This document shows positions 63,343-64,000 of a stretch of 64,000 nt of DNA, one piece after another. Each line of letters begins with the position of its first letter. The first letter of the stretch is position 1. The position numbers and the translations under genes are program-made. Under the pieces are notes generated by a model. That model did no database searches. It was not told the origin of the DNA and worked only from the letters and a program-made list of their open reading frames with translations. This DNA is from Duganella sp. BJB480 (GTDB lineage: Bacteria > Pseudomonadota > Gammaproteobacteria > Burkholderiales > Burkholderiaceae_D): assembly GCA_003416985.1 (NCBI GenBank), contig QVIN01000001.1, positions 930,001 through 994,000 of the forward strand. The letters run 5' to 3'.

Positions 63343-63896
63343 GCGGCCTCGGGCTGGGCTTGCCCGCGGCGTTCTTCGGACGGGAATCCATGAGCCGCGC
63401 GCACGCGCTCCTGCGCCGCCAGCAAGCTTTCGAAGTAGTCCGATCGTTCCGGCGCGCCACCGACGACGTGATTGATTTCGCGTATGCCGATGGTCTGGCC
63501 GCTCGCGCCCCAGCTGCCGTTCGGCACCTCATGCACAAATACCCAGTCGCCGGCGCGGTTCGGGAAGCTGCCATCCACATCCAGTGTGTTCGCTATAATC
63601 CGATTGATGGTTTCGTGCAATGCAGTCTTATCCGCCTGCGTGCAGGCGCCCACCGGAAAGACGACATCGAACAGGAAGCGGCCGCCTTTGGGCGGGCTCG
63701 TGTCGGGCTTGCCGCCGACGTACCACGAGGTCTTTGGATCGACCTCGTCGAACAATACGTAAGCCAGCGAGCGGCCGGCGGGGGTGTCGGCTCCCACCTC
63801 GGCGATCAGGATGGCGGAGGTCAGTTCCTCGGCCAATTGGGCTTTTTGTGCTTCCGTGAAGGCGCCGCGCTGGTGGGTGATTCTGAGTAATGGCAT
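63339..63896 (-). CDS. Tautomerase-superfamily-like protein
   Basis: The 185-residue protein begins MPLLRITHQRGAFTEAQKAQLAEELT. A proline directly after the start methionine is the catalytic base of 4-oxalocrotonate tautomerase-type enzymes, which fixes this start over an in-frame one 14 codons upstream. The length fits two fused tautomerase-type modules. The C-terminal 55 residues are not recognised. GGAG lies upstream and a good promoter lies at 63935. Confidence 0.75.
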   Translation of the reverse strand: MPLLRITHQRGAFTEAQKAQLAEELTSAILIAEVGADTPAGRSLAYVLFDEVDPKTSWYVGGKPDTSPPKGGRFLFDVVFPVGACTQADKTALHETINRIIANTLDVDGSFPNRAGDWVFVHEVPNGSWGASGQTIGIREINHVVGGAPERSDYFESLLAAQERVRAAHGFPSEERRGQAQPEAA

Positions 63897-63934
63897 GATC
63901 AATATTCTCCAGGAGTTGGTTGAAAAGCAACTCC

Positions 63935-63963
63935 ACATTACATTGCGATCGTAACACTGTCAA
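63935..63963 (-). promoter_or_regulatory. Promoter of the tautomerase–VOC operon
   Basis: On the minus strand TTGACA (63963–63958) and TAATGT (63940–63935) are separated by 17 bases. A GGAGTTG/CAACTCC hairpin (63912–63934) lies in the transcript leader. The window ends 37 bases beyond with no further gene visible. Confidence 0.7.
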
Positions 63964-64000
63964 TTATTATGTTGCGGTCGTCATATAAAGGATTTCAGAT

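Overview
The window is about 64 kb of GC-rich DNA with the gene content of a free-living betaproteobacterium, most likely an Oxalobacteraceae (Massilia/Duganella-like) soil or plant-associated heterotroph. This is an inference from the gloB–methyltransferase–rnhA–dnaQ block, the YXWGXW-repeat lipoprotein, a general porin with an N-terminal coiled coil, three TonB-dependent receptors, many two-component systems and the codon use. No insertion sequence, prophage, integrase or CRISPR array was seen. The left edge cuts a TetR-family regulator.

Layout. (1) 1–8.9 kb is mostly housekeeping: upp, an orphan Hpt protein, a cold-shock protein, a LysR regulator divergent from aceB, gloB divergent from a methyltransferase–rnhA–dnaQ run, tRNA-Val(CAC), and two small envelope proteins. 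(2) 9.0–15.4 kb holds a porin–solute-binding protein–ATPase–permease operon divergent from a TctD/TctE-like two-component system. An 11-bp-period direct repeat lies between them. (3) 15.4–26.7 kb holds a response regulator–kinase–TonB receptor–YncE-like propeller operon divergent from a TolC/HlyD/RND efflux operon. A PmrA/QseB-type box overlaps the efflux promoter. (4) 27.0–41.9 kb is a carbohydrate locus for fructose-containing sugars: a GH78 rhamnosidase-like enzyme, LacI regulator, CUT1 binding protein and two permeases, a cytoplasmic GH68-like enzyme, a secreted LamG–GH32 enzyme, a MalK-type ATPase, a fructokinase and a TonB receptor. The same 17-bp operator-like sequence appears three times, at the head of each likely transcription unit. 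(5) 42.0–44.6 kb holds two redox enzymes and a divergent HxlR regulator. (6) 44.7–47.8 kb holds a GntR regulator divergent from an MFS transporter and an amidohydrolase, with a long palindrome over the promoter. (7) 47.9–52.1 kb holds a periplasmic solute-binding protein translationally coupled to a hybrid kinase and a REC–kinase protein. (8) 52.1–59.7 kb holds a secreted alpha/beta hydrolase and SDR operon, divergent from a propeller-type sensor kinase and NarL-type regulator, followed by two secreted proteins of unknown role. A shared 14-bp motif precedes the kinase, the regulator and the first secreted protein. (9) 60–64 kb holds a third TonB receptor and a VOC/tautomerase pair.

How the parts work together. 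The strongest system is the fructan/fructoside locus. A polymer or oligosaccharide would be trimmed outside the cytoplasm by the LamG–GH32 enzyme, cross the outer membrane through the TonB receptor, be captured by the binding protein and imported by the ABC transporter, be cut inside by the GH68-like enzyme, and be phosphorylated by fructokinase, with the LacI protein controlling all units. The other notable pattern is that nearly every transport or degradation block carries its own regulator with a visible DNA dyad or direct repeat at the right place. That makes the window useful for assigning operators. Functions are inferred from protein motifs and gene order. No database search was run.
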